This document shows, piece after piece, positions 62,190 to 64,000 of a stretch of 64,000 nt of DNA. The notes beneath the pieces were generated by a model. It made no database searches and had not been told where the DNA came from. It saw nothing but the letters and a program-made list of their open reading frames with translations. Source of the DNA: Symbiodinium natans (Eukaryota; Sar; Dinophyceae; Suessiales; Symbiodiniaceae). Numbering within the stretch: the stretch's first letter is position 1; each line of letters opens with the position of its first letter. A program made the position numbers and the translations under genes. Location: the NCBI GenBank assembly GCA_905221605.1, contig CAJNDS010001447.1, positions 504,216 to 568,215 on the forward strand, written 5' to 3'.

Positions 62190-62510
62190 AACCCTGAACC
62201 CTAAACCCTAATCCCTAATCCCTGGACCCTGGACCCTAAACCCTAAACCCTAAACCCTAAACCCTAAACCCTAAACCCTAAACCCTAAACCCTAAACCCT
62301 AAACCCTAAACCCTAAACCCTAAACCCTAAACCCTAAACCCTAAACCCTAAACCCTAAACCCTAAACCTAACCCTAAACCCTAAACCCTAAACCCTAAAC
62401 CCTAAACCCTAAACCCTAAACCCTAAACCCTAAACCCTAAACCCTAAACCCTAAACCCTAAACCCTAAACCCTAAACCCTAAACCCTAAACCCTAAACCC
62501 TAAACCCTAA
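62190..62510 (-). repeat. Longest CCCTAAA array in the window
   Basis: About 40 units after a few variants, with one shortened step (CCTAACCCTA) near 62368. Very high homogeneity suggests recent insertion or expansion. Confidence 0.97.
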
Positions 62511-62959
62511 CCCACCCTCCTGGCGATGTCTGCACCAAGAACCCCTCATGTCCTCAAATCGGATTGAAAAAGTTCCTCCCCGAGACCCCAAACCCTATGT
62601 AGGGTTTGGGGCTGAGGATTTAGGGTTTAGGGTTTTGGGTTTTGAGGGTTTCGGGAACCACGGTACACCCCAAACCCTAGATAGTTGCTTCCGCCTCCTA
62701 CAGCAGTGTTCAGGTGCGCTGGTGCGGTGTCGTGCTTGAAGATTTTTTTCAGATTCTCATTCGCGCGAGGGGCCCTCAATGCTAAACCCTCAACCCTAAA
62801 CCCCTAAGCCCCTAAACCCTAAGCCCAAAGCCCCTAGACCCTAAGCCCCAAACCTAAACCGTAAACCCTAAACCCTAAATCCTAAGCCCTAAGCCCTAAG
62901 CCCTAAACCCTAAACCCTAAACCCTAAACCCTAAACCCTAAACCCTGCCGTCCCTTGAC

Positions 62960-63055
62960 TACTTTGAGTCCGAGGTGGGAGGAGATCAAGCACTGCGGTT
63001 GCCTGGCCGAGGGTGAGATGGCATGGTTTGCGTCCCAGGCCGGAAACAACGGAAT
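62960..63055 (+). CDS. Candidate exon, unknown protein
   Basis: Frame WEEIKHCGCLAEGEMAWFAS then QAGNNGMG, ending before GGGG-CTTCAGG, which fits the donor pattern. CCCTAAA array upstream (62897-62946), TTTAGGG array downstream (63066-63105). Confidence 0.45.
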
Positions 63056-63105
63056 GGGGGCTTCAGGTTTAGGGTTTAGGGTTTAGGGTTTAGGGTTTAG
63101 GGTTG

Positions 63106-63840
63106 GGATTCAAAGTTTAGGGTTCAGGGTTCCGGGCTCTACATCCTACGCCCGCGAGCCCACCCGCAGACGCCTCGGCCCAAAACCCAAAACCTGGCGG
63201 AAGCTGAACCCTAAAGGCGCGGGGCAACGTGGGCTACCGCAGCTTCTCCCCACAATCAACATCCCAAAAGGGGTGTCAGGGTTTGCGAGGTTTTGAAGCC
63301 CCAAGAAAAGCGGGGTCTGGAATGACTTTTAAGAAGGGGCCAGTACTCGTGGATGCTACTGGCCTCCGAGCTGTGGAACGAGCGACCTGGGTTGGCTTGC
63401 GCCATCGAGGTCGAGAGGCTTAATGGACTGCTTCTGACGCCTCCTCAAGTACGGCTACGGACCCTAGCCCCGCTAAACTCCATTGAGCTGGCCTGGCGTA
63501 CCATCCGTAACGGAAGAAGAGCTTTGGAAGTAGGCAATTGACTTGAGCCTAAATTCCGAAAAAGGAACAGGTTAGCTTTGCTGCCTTGGACGGCGTGGGT
63601 GGGAAAAAGGTGTTAGATGGCCGTCCCTTCGCACCTCACGAAGCTTCGAGCCTCTTCTGCATCCTAACCTTCACAGCATCTGCGCCATATAGCCGCAAAC
63701 CCTAAACCCTAAGCCCCAAACCCAAAACCCTCTAACCCTAAACCTTAAGCCCTAAGCTCCAAACCCTAAACCCGAGCCCCAGGCCTTACGCCCTAAACCT
63801 TCAGCCTAAGCCCTAAACCCATCCTGGTAGTTAGCTGTTT
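63106..63840. other. Unique sequence with two short frames, then CCCTAAA variants
   Basis: 63229-63541 has overlapping frames, one reading KGPVLVDATGLRAVERATWV, in GC-balanced repeat-free sequence. They may hold exon sequence but no junction was found. CCCTAAA/CCCTAAG variants fill 63695-63820. Confidence 0.4.
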
Positions 63841-63850
63841 CAGATGGTGG

Positions 63851-63918
63851 AAGCACTGGCAGCGGTTCACGAACCTCGGCTGCAAGACGCGCTCAGCTGC
63901 ACCAAAGGCCTACTTGAA
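63851..63918 (+). CDS. Candidate exon, unknown protein
   Basis: After GCTGTTTCAG the frame reads MVEALAAVHEPRLQDALSCT then KGLLE, followed by a GTGAGCG donor. CCCTAAA variants precede it and TTTAGGG variants follow at the window end. Family not recognised. Confidence 0.45.
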
Positions 63919-64000
63919 GTGAGCGTTTCGTGTTTAGGGGCGGGGTTTAGGGTGTAGGGTCGGGCTCTAGTGTAGTTTGCTTCAGGGCTTTCCGTTGTTT

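Overview
This window looks like nuclear DNA of a dinoflagellate alveolate. Four signs support that. Genes are cut into many short GC-rich exons. Introns start with GT, GC or GA almost interchangeably and end in AG followed by G. Introns are built from inverted-repeat elements with target-site duplications (introners). The plant/dinoflagellate telomere-type heptamer TTTAGGG and its complement fill introns and intergenic DNA. No bacterial-type operon, tRNA, rRNA or CRISPR array was seen. Exon joins were worked out by eye from reading frame, protein-family motifs and duplicated junction bases, without alignment.

Layout. 1-8.4 kb: degenerate telomere-like repeats, microsatellites and small inverted-repeat elements, with a few short candidate exons. 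8.47-12.3 kb: a signal-peptide plus transit-peptide-like leader split over two exons (plastid targeting suggested), then a 177-residue open reading frame of unknown function. 12.35-34.7 kb (perhaps to 36.7 kb): a TatD-family metal-dependent deoxyribonuclease in at least 16 small exons, with all the metal-ligand motifs of the family. 16.1-23.76 kb: a complete 19-exon NAD(P)H nitrite reductase (NirB joined to NirD, 1068 codons) lying wholly inside one roughly 8.9 kb intron of the TatD gene, on the same strand. 37-44 kb: candidate exons of a Ser/Pro/Gln-rich protein. 46.6-56.2 kb: exons of a helical-repeat protein resembling octotricopeptide-repeat (OPR) organelle RNA-binding proteins. 58-64 kb: isolated candidate exons among the longest telomere-like arrays.

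The main result is the intron architecture. In the nitrite reductase gene all 18 introns fit one rule: a 4-base direct repeat starting with G supplies the first intron bases (GT, GC or GA). An inverted-repeat body follows, starting at or near CTNGG and ending at or near CCNAG, whose last AG is the acceptor. The direct repeat then recurs as the first bases of the next exon. Ten of 18 repeats are perfect and seven differ at one base. Telomere-like arrays sit inside many of these elements, usually TTTAGGG after the donor and CCCTAAA before the acceptor, so exons are bracketed by arrays that could pair in the transcript. At least seven or eight element families, some nested in one another, occur in introns and between genes.
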